Positions 1-8,971 of a DNA stretch of 64,000 nucleotides are shown here, in pieces; position 1 is the first letter of the stretch; each line of letters starts with the position of its first letter. The DNA is from Rheinheimera sp. GTDB taxonomy: Bacteria > Pseudomonadota > Gammaproteobacteria > Enterobacterales > Alteromonadaceae. The stretch lies in the NCBI GenBank assembly GCA_003482455.1, contig DMYW01000015.1, positions 114,848-178,847 on the forward strand, read 5' to 3'. The notes beneath the pieces are model-generated. The model did no database searches. It was not told the DNA's origin and saw only the letters and a list, made by a program, of their open reading frames with translations. Position numbers and translations under genes: made by a program.

Positions 1-1364
1 GTGCTGGCCTGCTGCCACTGTACAGGTACATGTTGTGAGGTATACAGCTCGACGTGCTCCGCCGCGCTGATTTGCAACCGACTGGGTTGCCACTGCTGCT
101 GCAGCAAATCGATCGTCCGCACCGCCGCGCCACCTTGTTGCTGATACAACACCAAGCCACGGCGTGCCATCTCCGCTGTATCTTGCGGTTGTGCGGCAAG
201 CGTTAACAGGCATTGTGCCAATTCGTCCGCATCACGGGCGTAACGCACCGCATCGGCGCGCTCGAGCGCAGCAAAGGCTTTGGCAAAATTAAACACGTGT
301 GGACCGGAGATCACAGGCTTGCCTAAACACATGGCTTCCAGCGGGTTGTGGCCGCCGCGTTCAATCAAGGAACCGCCAATAAAGATAAAATCGGCTGCTT
401 GGTACCACAACATCAATTCACCCATGGTATCGCCCAGCAGCACCTGCGTGTCAGCCTGTACCGCTTGTTGCAACGACCGCCGGACACATGACAGCTGGCG
501 CGCACTGATGAGGTCGGCGACCGCTTGAAAGCGCTCTGGGTGACGCGGCACCAAAATCAACAATAAGTTGGGGATGGCCAGCCGCGCTTTAGCAAACGCA
601 GCAAGCACTATTTCGTCTTCGCCGGCATGCGTGCTGCCGGCGACCCACACCGGGCGTTGCCAAGTCGTCGTTAGAGCGGCGGCGCGCTCGGCTAAATCGT
701 CAGCGATGCGCATTTCAAATTTCAAGTTGCCGCATACAGTCGCAAGCTCACGCCCTGCTAAGCGGTTAAAGCGCCGCGCCGTCGCCAGATCCTGCGCCGC
801 GATGGCACTGATGTTGCCAAGTACCGGGCGCATCAGCCACAACACCTTGCGATAACCACGCGCCGAACGCGCCGACAAACGTGCATTGGCTAGGAGTAAG
901 GGGATCCGATCTTTCGCCGCTTGCGCCACTAAATTTGGCCAAATCTCGGTTTCCAGCAGCACGATCAGCTGCGGCTGCAGTTTGTTTAAGAAGCGGCGAC
1001 TGGCGCCTGGGGTATCTAGCGGTAAATAGTAGTGATGCACCCGTGCAGCAAAACTTTGTTGGATCCGGGCAGAACCGGTCGGTGACATGCACGTCACGGT
1101 CAGCGGCAACTGCGGATACTGGGCAAGTAACCGTTCAATCAGCGGCGTCGCAGCCACCACTTCGCCCATCGACACCGCATGCAGCACGATGCCGCCCTTG
1201 GCACTTTGTGGTACATGCTGCCATGCCAACCGCTCGGCTAAACGCTGACGATACGTGCGATCGGCGCGACTGCGCCAGACAAACGACAGCAGATAAAACG
1301 GACGCGCCAAATACACCAACAGGCTGTATAGCCACAAAATCCAATGCACGTCACGCCCTCTCAT
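1..1364 (-). CDS. waaA: 3-deoxy-D-manno-octulosonic acid (Kdo) transferase, 3' end cut by window
   Basis: Inner-membrane-anchored GT-B glycosyltransferase that adds Kdo from CMP-Kdo to lipid A precursor, the first step of LPS core assembly. The minus-strand frame is open from the ATG at 1364 to base 1, giving 454 codons without a stop, so only the extreme C-terminus is missing. An N-terminal hydrophobic anchor (about residues 8-28) is followed by LHAVSMGEVVAA with the catalytic-type Glu at 68. Further on come LLETEIWPN, a nucleotide-binding segment around VAGSTHAGEDE, and FIGGSLIERGGHNPLE, all hallmarks of KdtA. A GAGG about 11 nt upstream supports the start. It points away from the heptose genes at 7.3-12.2 kb, so this core gene is separate from that operon. 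Family identification is firm; the number of Kdo residues it adds cannot be read from sequence. Confidence 0.93.
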   Translation of the reverse strand, partial: MRGRDVHWILWLYSLLVYLARPFYLLSFVWRSRADRTYRQRLAERLAWQHVPQSAKGGIVLHAVSMGEVVAATPLIERLLAQYPQLPLTVTCMSPTGSARIQQSFAARVHHYYLPLDTPGASRRFLNKLQPQLIVLLETEIWPNLVAQAAKDRIPLLLANARLSARSARGYRKVLWLMRPVLGNISAIAAQDLATARRFNRLAGRELATVCGNLKFEMRIADDLAERAAALTTTWQRPVWVAGSTHAGEDEIVLAAFAKARLAIPNLLLILVPRHPERFQAVADLISARQLSCVRRSLQQAVQADTQVLLGDTMGELMLWYQAADFIFIGGSLIERGGHNPLEAMCLGKPVISGPHVFNFAKAFAALERADAVRYARDADELAQCLLTLAAQPQDTAEMARRGLVLYQQQGGAAVRTIDLLQQQWQPSRLQISAAEHVELYTSQHVPVQWQQAS

Positions 1365-1652
1365 CTGACTAAAAACCTCAATATCAGCGTGATCATACAA
1401 AGGAAGCGCGCCGAATACCACCAAGCACAGGTACTCGATGCCAAACTGCTGGCCGTCACTTAACCCACTTGCAGCATCTTGTGCTTATTCATTCAGCCAA
1501 CATTTTATTTTTGCCTGCGCGAACTCGCAGTCTGTACGACCTGCCGAGCCACGGGCAATTCAGCAAACGGCTACGCGACGGCGTGTTCGCCGGCCACTGC
1601 ACAGCCAACGTCCTGATCCACCACTTGTTAGATCCAAAAACTTTGATCAAAC

Positions 1653-1702
1653 GCAAATGAGAATAAGATCAAATTTCAAATGAGAATAATTCGTGTTATA
1701 TT
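1653..1702 (+). promoter_or_regulatory. Fur-type operators overlapping a sigma70-like promoter
   Basis: Two copies of AAATGAGAATAA lie at about 1655-1666 and 1678-1689. Each sits in a 15-19 bp stretch resembling Fur boxes (TGAGAATNATT half-sites). The second overlaps a plausible promoter: TTTCAA at 1674-1679, 17-nt spacer, TATATT at 1697-1702. The downstream gene is a siderophore receptor, so iron repression by Fur is the natural reading. The rest of the 1365-1744 gap shows no convincing gene. Confidence 0.75.
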
Positions 1703-1744
1703 GCGCGCCAAATTTGCTATCCCGCAGTCTTGTTGGAGTTTGTT

Positions 1745-3856
1745 ATGGTTCGTCGTCATTCGTCTTTTGTTGCTCGCGCGGTTCGGTTGGCGCTGTGCGC
1801 AGCTCCGGTTGTCACTACGTTGCACGCTGCGGCCGAAGATGCGCCGATCGAGCGAATTGAAGTGGTCGGCCAATCACAAAAATACCGTATGGACAGCAGC
1901 AGCACCGCCACCAAAACCAACACCTTGTTGCGCGATACCCCGCAAGCCATTTCGGTGGTGACGGAAGAACTTGCCAAAGACCAAGCGATGCAAAACATGG
2001 CTGACGTGGTGCGTTACGTCCCCGGTGCACAAATGGCGCAAGGTGAAGGTCACCGCGACGCGCCTATCCTGCGCGGCTCGGCCACCACTGGCGACTTCTT
2101 TATCAACGGCGTGCGCGACGATGCGCAGTACCTCCGTGACCTGTACAACGTCAAACGAGTCGAAGTGCTCAAAGGCCCAAGCGGTATGATTTTCGGTCGT
2201 GGCGGTTCAGGTGGCTTGATCAACCGCGTCACCAAACAAGCGGATTGGTCCGCCGGCAAATCAGTAGACCTGACCTTAGGTAGCTTTGATCAAAAACGCG
2301 CTACGACCGACTTAAACCACGCGATTAATGATGAACTAGCCGTGCGTTTGACGGCGATGTACGAAGATAGCGGCAGTTTCCGCGATTACATGGACCTAAA
2401 ACGCAAAGGCATTAACCCGACAGTCAGCTTAAAACCGTCGGATGACACCTTAATCCAATTTAGTTTTGAGCACATGGAAGACAACCGCACCACCGACCGT
2501 GGTGTGCCATCCGTTGCGGCAACAAAACGCCCGCTGGACACGCGCCGTGGCCAATTTTTTGGTAAACCAGCCGATAGTTTCTCAACCATCGAAGCCGATG
2601 GTTTTAACCTAGACATCACACATGAAATCAATAGCCAGCTGTTGATCGCCAACCACACGCGTTACGCTTATTACGACAAGTTGTACCGCAATGTGTATCC
2701 AAATAGCTTTAACGCGGCAACCCAAAAAGTGGCGTTAGCTGGTTACGAAAGTTCGACCTACCGCAAAAACTTGTTGAACCAAACCGACATTACCGCAGAT
2801 TTCAGTACGGCAGGCATCAACCACACCTTGTTGACGGGTTTTGAATTCAATGTTCAAGACACCGACAACCTCCGCTATACCGCGTATTTCCCGACGGCAA
2901 CCAGCGTCAATGTTGACGTCGCCGACCCTATCTACACCGGTGATGTAGTGTTTAAACAAAGCGCCAGCGATGCCAACAACCACAGCGACGCCAGCACTAA
3001 AGCCGCCTATTTACAAGACCAAATCGAGTTGTCTGCCAGCTGGCAAGCGCTGGTTGGCGTGCGTTATGACCATTTTGAAAACACCTTAACCAACTACCGC
3101 AATGGCGCTGTGGTGGAAAGCGTCGATAACTTAGTCTCGCCACGTGCCGGGTTAATTTATAAGCCAGCTGAACAAGTGTCGGCCTACGTCAGCGTCAGCA
3201 AATCCTATGTGCCACGCGCCGGTGACCAGTTGTCGTCCCTGAGCGTGTCGAACGCCAGCCTTGACCCAGAAGAATTCCGCAATAAAGAAGTCGGTGTGAA
3301 ATGGGATCTGACGGAAGATTTCAGCCTCGCCAGCGCGGTTTATCAATTAGATCGCACCAACGTGGCGGTCACAGATCCAAGCGACTCCAGCAAACTAGTG
3401 CTGATGGACGGTCAGCGAGTCAAAGGGTTAGAGCTTGAATTCAATGGCGAATTAACCGACCAATGGAACCTGCTGGCTGGGTATGCGTACCAAGACTCTG
3501 AAGTGCTGAACTCGGCCAACAGCGCAATGGGCGCCAACGCCGGCAATACGCTGCCACAAGTCCCGAAACAAACGTTCTCGTTGTGGAACCGCGTCGATGT
3601 GACGGATCAATGGGGCTTTGGCGTCGGTTTCACCGCACGCAGTAAAGTTTACGCCAATGCGGACAACTTAGTGACGCTGCCAGGTTACGGTCGCTTGGAC
3701 GCCGCCGCTTATTATTCACCTGTCGAGGCGGTGAAAATCCAATTAAACGTCGAAAATCTGTTGGATAAGCACTATTACGCCTCGGCACACACCAACAATA
3801 ACATTATGCCGGGTTCACCCACCGCGGTACGTTTGGGTGTCAGTTACAAGTTCTAA
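1745..3856 (+). CDS. TonB-dependent siderophore receptor, catecholate type
   Basis: Outer-membrane ferric-siderophore transporter energised by TonB-ExbBD. It is 703 aa from the ATG at 1745, which has GGAG 7 nt upstream; a TTG at 1730 is in frame but has no ribosome site. A signal peptide ends near ALHAAAEDAP, followed by a TonB-box-like IERIEVVGQ. The plug domain shows DTPQAISVV, RGSATTGDFFINGVRDD, VEVLKGPSGMIFGRGGSGGLIN, and then a beta barrel ending in the aromatic VRLGVSYKF. This plug pattern resembles the Fiu/catecholate and related siderophore receptors. Two Fur-like boxes upstream fit iron regulation. No biosynthesis or periplasmic transport genes accompany it, so it probably takes up xenosiderophores. 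The exact ligand is not predictable. Confidence 0.92.
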   Translation: MVRRHSSFVARAVRLALCAAPVVTTLHAAAEDAPIERIEVVGQSQKYRMDSSSTATKTNTLLRDTPQAISVVTEELAKDQAMQNMADVVRYVPGAQMAQGEGHRDAPILRGSATTGDFFINGVRDDAQYLRDLYNVKRVEVLKGPSGMIFGRGGSGGLINRVTKQADWSAGKSVDLTLGSFDQKRATTDLNHAINDELAVRLTAMYEDSGSFRDYMDLKRKGINPTVSLKPSDDTLIQFSFEHMEDNRTTDRGVPSVAATKRPLDTRRGQFFGKPADSFSTIEADGFNLDITHEINSQLLIANHTRYAYYDKLYRNVYPNSFNAATQKVALAGYESSTYRKNLLNQTDITADFSTAGINHTLLTGFEFNVQDTDNLRYTAYFPTATSVNVDVADPIYTGDVVFKQSASDANNHSDASTKAAYLQDQIELSASWQALVGVRYDHFENTLTNYRNGAVVESVDNLVSPRAGLIYKPAEQVSAYVSVSKSYVPRAGDQLSSLSVSNASLDPEEFRNKEVGVKWDLTEDFSLASAVYQLDRTNVAVTDPSDSSKLVLMDGQRVKGLELEFNGELTDQWNLLAGYAYQDSEVLNSANSAMGANAGNTLPQVPKQTFSLWNRVDVTDQWGFGVGFTARSKVYANADNLVTLPGYGRLDAAAYYSPVEAVKIQLNVENLLDKHYYASAHTNNNIMPGSPTAVRLGVSYKF

Positions 3857-3875
3857 GACGACCACGCGTCAGCAC

Positions 3876-3901
3876 AAAAAGCCTGCATTGCAGGCTTTTT
3901 T
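3876..3901 (+). terminator. Rho-independent terminator after the TonB receptor
   Basis: AAAAAGCCTGC, a three-base loop and GCAGGCTTTTTT form a clean hairpin with a T-run 20 nt after the receptor stop. The flanking A/T runs make it potentially bidirectional. Confidence 0.85.
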
Positions 3902-4019
3902 ATGCGCCCGGGCGGCCCCCACAGCAATTGCGACACGTCCAAACATTTTGCTGAAAGTTTTTGCACCAAAGTTCGGTCTTTTCCGTAGACACCTTGTCGT
4001 GTTCTTGTGGAGAGCAAAC

Positions 4020-5345
4020 ATGCAATTTTGGCGATGGGTATTAATTAGCACCGGAGTACTGCTCGGCAGCTGGGTCTTTCAAAGCATCGGTAGTGATCAA
4101 GCGCAAAGCGGCAGTCTAGCAGCGGCGCAGGACATGCCAGCTACCAAGCAAGTTGACAGCATAGTGCTGGGTGCCGGCTGTTTTTGGGGCGCCGAAAAAC
4201 GCTACGCCGCCATTCCGGGCGTGCTGGATGCCGTTTCTGGTTATGCCGATGGCCACGGCATCAAGCCCAAATACAGCGAGATCACCAAAGAGCGCTACAA
4301 AATGGACCCAAACAACTACGCGGAAGTGGTGAAAGTTACGTTTGACCCCAGCAAAGTCAGCTTGCGGGATATCCTCATTCGCTACTTTGAAAGCCATGAT
4401 CCCACCCAAGGCTATCGCCAAGGCAACGATATTGGCACCCAATACCGTTCGGTGATCCTGACGCAAAACGACTCGCAAGCGACCCTGGCGCGTGAACTGA
4501 AAGCCTTGTATCAAACAGAGCTCAGTAAAGCCGGTTTTGGTGCTATCACTACCGAGATTAAACCGCTGACAGAATTCTTTGCCGCCGAGGATTATCACCA
4601 AGATTATCTGGTGAAAAACCCCAATGGTTATTGCCCTGATCACAGCACTGGCGTGAAGTTTTTAGAAAGCGCCAAGCCAATCGCCGTCGACAACAGCGCC
4701 TTGTTGCAAGGCAAACACATCGTCGTGATTGAAGCTGAAGGCTATTGCCCTTATTGCGAAAAATTCCGCCAAGATGTCACAGACGGCTATCGCGGCGCGG
4801 TGCCGCTGCATCACAGAACCGCCACCCAGCTGCAAGGGTTAACGATTAAAACACCGACCTTTGCCACGCCAACCCTGTTGTTTTTAGAAAACGGCAAGGA
4901 AGTGTTTGGGCACCAAGGTTATGTCAGCAGCGCCGAATTCTACAAAGCGCTAGGTGCCTTTAGTTTGGGCGATAGCGAAGCCTTCAAAGTGGCGTTTTTA
5001 CAAGGCACAGACGACCGGTTTTGCAAGCAATACGATTTGTTTAAACACACGCCGGACGGTTATTTTGTCGATAAGCTCAGCGGCGAAGCCTTGTTTGATA
5101 CCCAGCACCGGTTTAATTCCGGTACCGGCTGGCTGAGCTTTACCGAGCCGGTGAAAGGCGCGACTACGGAGCATCCAGACCACAGTTATGGCATGGATCG
5201 CATCGAAGTACGCGCCAAACGCAGTGGCATCCATTTGGGCCACGTGTTTCCAGATGGCCCTAATGGCAAGTTGCGGTATTGCATCAATGCCACGGTGCTG
5301 GACTTTGTGGCGCGGGACCAGTACCAGAAAACATCCCATCGCTAG
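4020..5345 (+). CDS. msrAB: MsrA - thioredoxin-like - MsrB fusion methionine sulfoxide reductase
   Basis: Repairs both S- and R-epimers of methionine sulfoxide. It is 441 aa from the ATG at 4020, with GGAG just upstream. Residues 1-22 form a hydrophobic signal or anchor segment, so the protein is probably exported or membrane-tethered. Residues 47-215 are MsrA with GCFWGAE (catalytic Cys54) and the C-terminal GYCPDH. Residues 230-315 hold a CPYC pair (Cys243/Cys246) followed by a TPTLLFLENG strand, reading as a thioredoxin-like insert. Residues 325-425 are MsrB with RYCIN (Cys421), GIHLGHVF and HRFNSGTGWLSF. The zinc CxxC pairs of many MsrB proteins are absent, and the usual SGCGWPSF Cys is replaced by Thr. 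Domain order differs from Neisseria PilB (Trx-MsrA-MsrB). Its 3' end overlaps the convergent gene by 62 nt. Confidence 0.9.
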   Translation: MQFWRWVLISTGVLLGSWVFQSIGSDQAQSGSLAAAQDMPATKQVDSIVLGAGCFWGAEKRYAAIPGVLDAVSGYADGHGIKPKYSEITKERYKMDPNNYAEVVKVTFDPSKVSLRDILIRYFESHDPTQGYRQGNDIGTQYRSVILTQNDSQATLARELKALYQTELSKAGFGAITTEIKPLTEFFAAEDYHQDYLVKNPNGYCPDHSTGVKFLESAKPIAVDNSALLQGKHIVVIEAEGYCPYCEKFRQDVTDGYRGAVPLHHRTATQLQGLTIKTPTFATPTLLFLENGKEVFGHQGYVSSAEFYKALGAFSLGDSEAFKVAFLQGTDDRFCKQYDLFKHTPDGYFVDKLSGEALFDTQHRFNSGTGWLSFTEPVKGATTEHPDHSYGMDRIEVRAKRSGIHLGHVFPDGPNGKLRYCINATVLDFVARDQYQKTSHR

Positions 5346-6192
5346 TCCACATCGAATCTAACCAGTTGTACATAATCAGACTATAAGACGCGGCAGCCAA
5401 TAAACGCTGCCGCGGCTCGGCGACGCGATTGTCCAACCAAATCTTTGGAAAAGGCCCCATCAACGACACTGCGCCTTGTTCGACCCCTTCGGCACTAAAC
5501 GCCATGCCGTGCACACTGTAAGGGCCGGCCCAGCTGGTTTGCTCCCAGCGGCCTTGCGACAACATTTGCAGCCCTTTCAGCACACTAAGCTCGACTGGCG
5601 CTGTGCCATGACGCAGGCGCATCCGCGCTGGCTTATCTGTTGGCGTATCAATCAATAATTCGGAAATTTGGCCGTTTTCGGTGATCACGCAACCTAAGGT
5701 GCTTTGCTCACGGTGATGCGAATATTCCGAAGGTCGGTTGTCATTTCCACGCTCATACACAGTTTCAGTTTCCACCGACAACAACCGACACTGGCTATGC
5801 ACAGTGGCGCCATGATGTTTTAAATCAAACGAAAACTCCCGTTGCGTCATTAAGCGGTTTTGGTCCCAAAAGCCAGGGTAATTGTCTCGAATATCAAACA
5901 CTAAGAATAAAAACGCCGCGTTTGCCACATCTTTACCCCAGTCTGCGATCGTCCGATCGATTGGCACTGTAGTGGTTTCACTCCAACTAAAATCAACGTT
6001 ATCAACGCTAAAATCGCCAAACACTTGGTGGTAACTTTTGTTGTCGACGTAACCACGCGGCTGCACCACGTTATACATAGTGGCACGGCTGTTTAAATCG
6101 GGACTGATGTTGACCTTCATATCGTCGATGGTGCGACAGCCAATTAAACTGCACGCTAATGCCGTCATGGCGGCGACAATGGATTTGTTCAT
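5284..6192 (-). CDS. Hypothetical lipoprotein
   Basis: Not recognised. The ATG at 6192, with AGGA upstream, gives 302 aa beginning with a lipoprotein signal (MNKSIVAAMTALACSLIGC), so it is predicted to be lipid-anchored in the envelope. The rest is soluble, with several Trp and aromatic residues and no motif I can name. The C-terminus is Pro/Gly-rich (SGTGPAPQSPAPWH). Its last codons lie opposite the last 62 nt of msrAB, a convergent 3' overlap. An upstream in-frame ATG at 6228 would add 12 residues before the signal and is less likely. Confidence 0.75.
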   Translation of the reverse strand: MNKSIVAAMTALACSLIGCRTIDDMKVNISPDLNSRATMYNVVQPRGYVDNKSYHQVFGDFSVDNVDFSWSETTTVPIDRTIADWGKDVANAAFLFLVFDIRDNYPGFWDQNRLMTQREFSFDLKHHGATVHSQCRLLSVETETVYERGNDNRPSEYSHHREQSTLGCVITENGQISELLIDTPTDKPARMRLRHGTAPVELSVLKGLQMLSQGRWEQTSWAGPYSVHGMAFSAEGVEQGAVSLMGPFPKIWLDNRVAEPRQRLLAAASYSLIMYNWLDSMWTSDGMFSGTGPAPQSPAPWH

Positions 6193-6379
6193 GCTGGTTG
6201 TTCCTGAATATCTGCGGATCACAGACAACTGATTACAGAGTCTTTACGAAAGTCGTACAGAATTACACAACAGTCTGACATTTTGCTGAACAAGTGGATA
6301 GAACAGACTTGCCGTTTTTTTAAGCAACCGCGTACACTGCACTAAATCAGGAACACTTGAACAGAAACAAGGATTAGCT

Positions 6380-7207
6380 GTGACGCGACTGCTCTTTTTG
6401 CTGATAGCGGCTAAGTGGCGCCGCTTTGGTTACCTCTGGTCGATGCTGCTGCTCAGCCACCTCTGCTCTGCAGCTGAATCTTTGCCGCTGCGGATTATCA
6501 CGGTCGACGAACCGCCAGCCAATTATCTAGCCGGTAATGAACTGCAAGGTTATTCGATCGAGATCGTCCGTGCCGTGCTGCAGCAGTTAAACCTCAATCC
6601 AACAATTGAAGTCTTACCTGAAGACCAAGCGTTACACATTGCCAACACTCGGCCTAATGTATTGCTATTTACCTTTTCCCGCACGCCTGAACGCGAAGAC
6701 AGGTACGTCTGGCTGCTACCGGTGCTGCGCAAACGTTGGCAGTTGTTTCTCCCCGTCGGTGAGCTGCAGAAAATTCGTACCCTCGATGACGTACCGAGCT
6801 TGCAAAAAGTCGGCGTGGTACGCGGCGATGTGCGCGAACAGTTTCTAAAGCAACGGCGACTGACCAATTTAGTCAGTACATCATCGCCTAAACAGGCCTT
6901 ATTTATGCTGCAACAACAACAGCTTGATGCATTCGCCTCCAGTCAAATGGAAGTCGACATGCTGTGGCAACACCTCGATTTACCCGGCGTCAAACCGGCA
7001 GCGGCCTTGTCTTTTGGCCATTCCGATGCCTATTTGTTGTTTTCTACCGGCACAGATCCAGCCTTGGTGGCGCAGTGGCAAAAAGCGCTGAGCCAACTTA
7101 GAGTGCAAGGCACCTTGCGCAAAATCGCCTTGGCCTGGCAAGACAAACTCACGCAGTATTCAGGTCACACGCCAAGATTATTGCCTGGCGACTGGTTGGA
7201 ATATTAA
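6380..7207 (+). CDS. Periplasmic substrate-binding protein, SBP_bac_3-like
   Basis: 275 aa from a GTG at 6380 preceded by AAGGA. An N-terminal signal (hydrophobic to about residue 34, ending CSAAES) is followed by a two-lobe binding-protein pattern: RIITVDEPPANYL, GYSIEIVRAVLQQL, a central VGVVRGDVREQFL and LDAFASSQMEVDML. These are typical of the amino-acid-type solute-binding family (transporter substrate-binding domain). No permease or ATPase gene is nearby, so it may be an orphan sensor or scavenger rather than part of an ABC importer. In Alteromonadales-like genomes such stand-alone proteins are common. Ligand unknown. Confidence 0.8.
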   Translation: MTRLLFLLIAAKWRRFGYLWSMLLLSHLCSAAESLPLRIITVDEPPANYLAGNELQGYSIEIVRAVLQQLNLNPTIEVLPEDQALHIANTRPNVLLFTFSRTPEREDRYVWLLPVLRKRWQLFLPVGELQKIRTLDDVPSLQKVGVVRGDVREQFLKQRRLTNLVSTSSPKQALFMLQQQQLDAFASSQMEVDMLWQHLDLPGVKPAAALSFGHSDAYLLFSTGTDPALVAQWQKALSQLRVQGTLRKIALAWQDKLTQYSGHTPRLLPGDWLEY

Positions 7208-7311
7208 GGTCAATTCGGCAGAACCTTGCGAGAATTCAGCCTGTTAGTCAGCGTCGCACCCGCCGTTGCTTTGCGGTATACTGAGTTCTTTTGCCAAAGG
7301 TCTGACAACTG

Positions 7312-8355
7312 ATGCCCAACGCCCCGACTATCTTGATGATCCCGGTCTCGAGCCCCAGCGGCATCGGCGAGTACATGCGTTGTTTGATCATTGCCGAAGC
7401 GCTGAAAGCCCAGCACCCCGACTACAACATTCGATTTGTGCTCAATCGCCACGCGCCATCTAGCCAGCAGTGCCCGTTTCCAGTGCATTTGCTGGACAAT
7501 TCCGCTACCAAAGAAAAAGCCGCCGTCAAAGCCATTCTCGATGAGACTCAGCCTGATTTAGTGATTTTTGACTGCTCTGGCCGCGCGTCGCAAGCGCGTT
7601 ACGCCAAAAAGCTCGGTGCCAAAGTGGTGTTTGTGTCGCAGCACAAGAAAAAACGCGCCAAAGGCTTTGCGCTAAACCGGTTAGTCGCGCTCGACGCGCA
7701 TTTGATCACCCAGTTTAAGTTTATTGACGGCGATGTAAGCCCGCTGGAGCGTTTTAAACTGCGCTTATTGAAAAAACCGGCGCCGCTGTTTACCGGCCCG
7801 GTGTTTGCCGAACCTGCCGGTCACTTGCCTGCACATGTCGATGGCTTAGAAGGCCCACATTTTAGTTTATGGGCAGCCGGTGGCGGCGGTCATACCTTAA
7901 ACGGTCTAAGCGCCACCGAGGTGTTTTATCAAGCGGCATTAAAAGTCGCCACGCCCGAGCAACCGGCGGTGTTTATCACCGGTGGCAACTTCAAAGGTGA
8001 ACTGCCATCGACACCGCAAATCACCGTACTGCGTAGCGTGCCGAATCGCGATTTGATGACCCTCATCGCCAACGCCAACTTGGTGGTATCAGGCGGTGGC
8101 GATATGATGGGCCAAGCCATAGTCTTGGGGCGCAATATCGTCGCTGTGCCGGTCGCGAAAGATCAACCAGACCGCGTCTTTGCGTGTGCTACCGAAGGTT
8201 TAGTCCGCCCAGCCACTTTTAGCGTCGATGACCTAGCGCAGCAATGCCAAAAGGCACTCGAGCAGCCGCTTTCACCCAATTTACAGCAACAACCAGGCCT
8301 TGCCTTGGTGCTACAAGATATTCAACGGTTATTGGCTTTGGCCAACCGCGCTTAA
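7312..8355 (+). CDS. Putative GT-B fold glycosyltransferase in LPS core operon
   Basis: 347 aa. It starts PTILMIPVSSPSGIGEYMRCLIIAEAL, ahead of a Rossmann-like VIFDCSGRASQARYAKKLGAKVVFVSQHKKK. A C-terminal donor-site pattern follows: SLWAAGGGGHT, VFITGGNFKG and NLVVSGGGDMMGQAIVLGRNIVAVPVAKDQPDR. The glycine-rich loops resemble MurG/UDP-glycosyltransferase-like GT-B enzymes. It opens the plus-strand cluster, 12 nt ahead of gmhA, so a role in LPS core or heptose handling is likely by context. No signal peptide, so cytoplasmic. The donor and acceptor are not predictable from the sequence. Confidence 0.75.
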   Translation: MPNAPTILMIPVSSPSGIGEYMRCLIIAEALKAQHPDYNIRFVLNRHAPSSQQCPFPVHLLDNSATKEKAAVKAILDETQPDLVIFDCSGRASQARYAKKLGAKVVFVSQHKKKRAKGFALNRLVALDAHLITQFKFIDGDVSPLERFKLRLLKKPAPLFTGPVFAEPAGHLPAHVDGLEGPHFSLWAAGGGGHTLNGLSATEVFYQAALKVATPEQPAVFITGGNFKGELPSTPQITVLRSVPNRDLMTLIANANLVVSGGGDMMGQAIVLGRNIVAVPVAKDQPDRVFACATEGLVRPATFSVDDLAQQCQKALEQPLSPNLQQQPGLALVLQDIQRLLALANRA

Positions 8356-8367
8356 CGAGGATAGACA

Positions 8368-8940
8368 ATGAGTCAAGCTGCTAGTTTTTTCCAAGCCTTA
8401 GAACGCCACCGCCAAGCCTTTGCCACGGTAGAACACTATGCCGATGACTGCCAAACGCTACTCAATCAAGTGGTCGCTTGTCTTAAAGCCGGCGGCAAGG
8501 TGGTGTGGATGGGCAATGGCGGCAGCGCAGCCGACAGTCAGCACTTAGCGGCCGAATTTATGGTGCGTTACAAAGCTGAACGTGGCCCACTGGCGTCGAT
8601 CGCGCTGACCACCGACACCTCGATTTTAACGGCGCACGCCAACGACTATCACTTCGACACCGTATTTGAACGCCAAGTGCGTGGCATAGTGCGGCCACAA
8701 GACGTGGTGATTGGCCTGACCACGTCTGGCAAAAGCCCTAACATCAACTTAGCGCTGCAAGCAGCTAACGAACTGGGCGCTTTCACGGTCGCGTTGACCG
8801 GTCGCGACGGCGGCTTGGTCAAAGACATCGCGCGGTTACCGATCATTGTCAAAAACGATGAAACCGCGCGCATTCAAGAAGTGCATATGTTTATCGGCCA
8901 TTGGTTGTGCGAAGCACTGGACCAGGTGCTGGCCGGCTAA
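8368..8940 (+). CDS. gmhA: Sedoheptulose-7-phosphate isomerase
   Basis: Converts sedoheptulose 7-phosphate to D-glycero-D-manno-heptose 7-phosphate, the first step of ADP-heptose synthesis for the LPS inner core. 190 aa, close to the usual 190-200, with a SIS fold. Visible motifs are the phosphate-binding GNGGSAADSQHLAAEFMVR, ALTTDTSILTAHANDY, GLTTSGKSPNINLAL and the C-terminal EVHMFIGHWLCEALD. GAGGA precedes the ATG at 8368. It is in the same operon as hldE, a GT9 gene and gmhB. Confidence 0.96.
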   Translation: MSQAASFFQALERHRQAFATVEHYADDCQTLLNQVVACLKAGGKVVWMGNGGSAADSQHLAAEFMVRYKAERGPLASIALTTDTSILTAHANDYHFDTVFERQVRGIVRPQDVVIGLTTSGKSPNINLALQAANELGAFTVALTGRDGGLVKDIARLPIIVKNDETARIQEVHMFIGHWLCEALDQVLAG

Positions 8941-8971
8941 CTCGCGCCACGCAGCCAGACAGCAGCAACCA

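Noticed and set aside
1438..1683. Short open frames between waaA and the TonB receptor
   Set aside because: No ribosome site, no recognisable protein, and they run into the Fur/promoter region.
4116..4643. A 175-aa frame opposite msrAB
   Set aside because: Pure antisense shadow of a well-supported gene; no start signal or known family.
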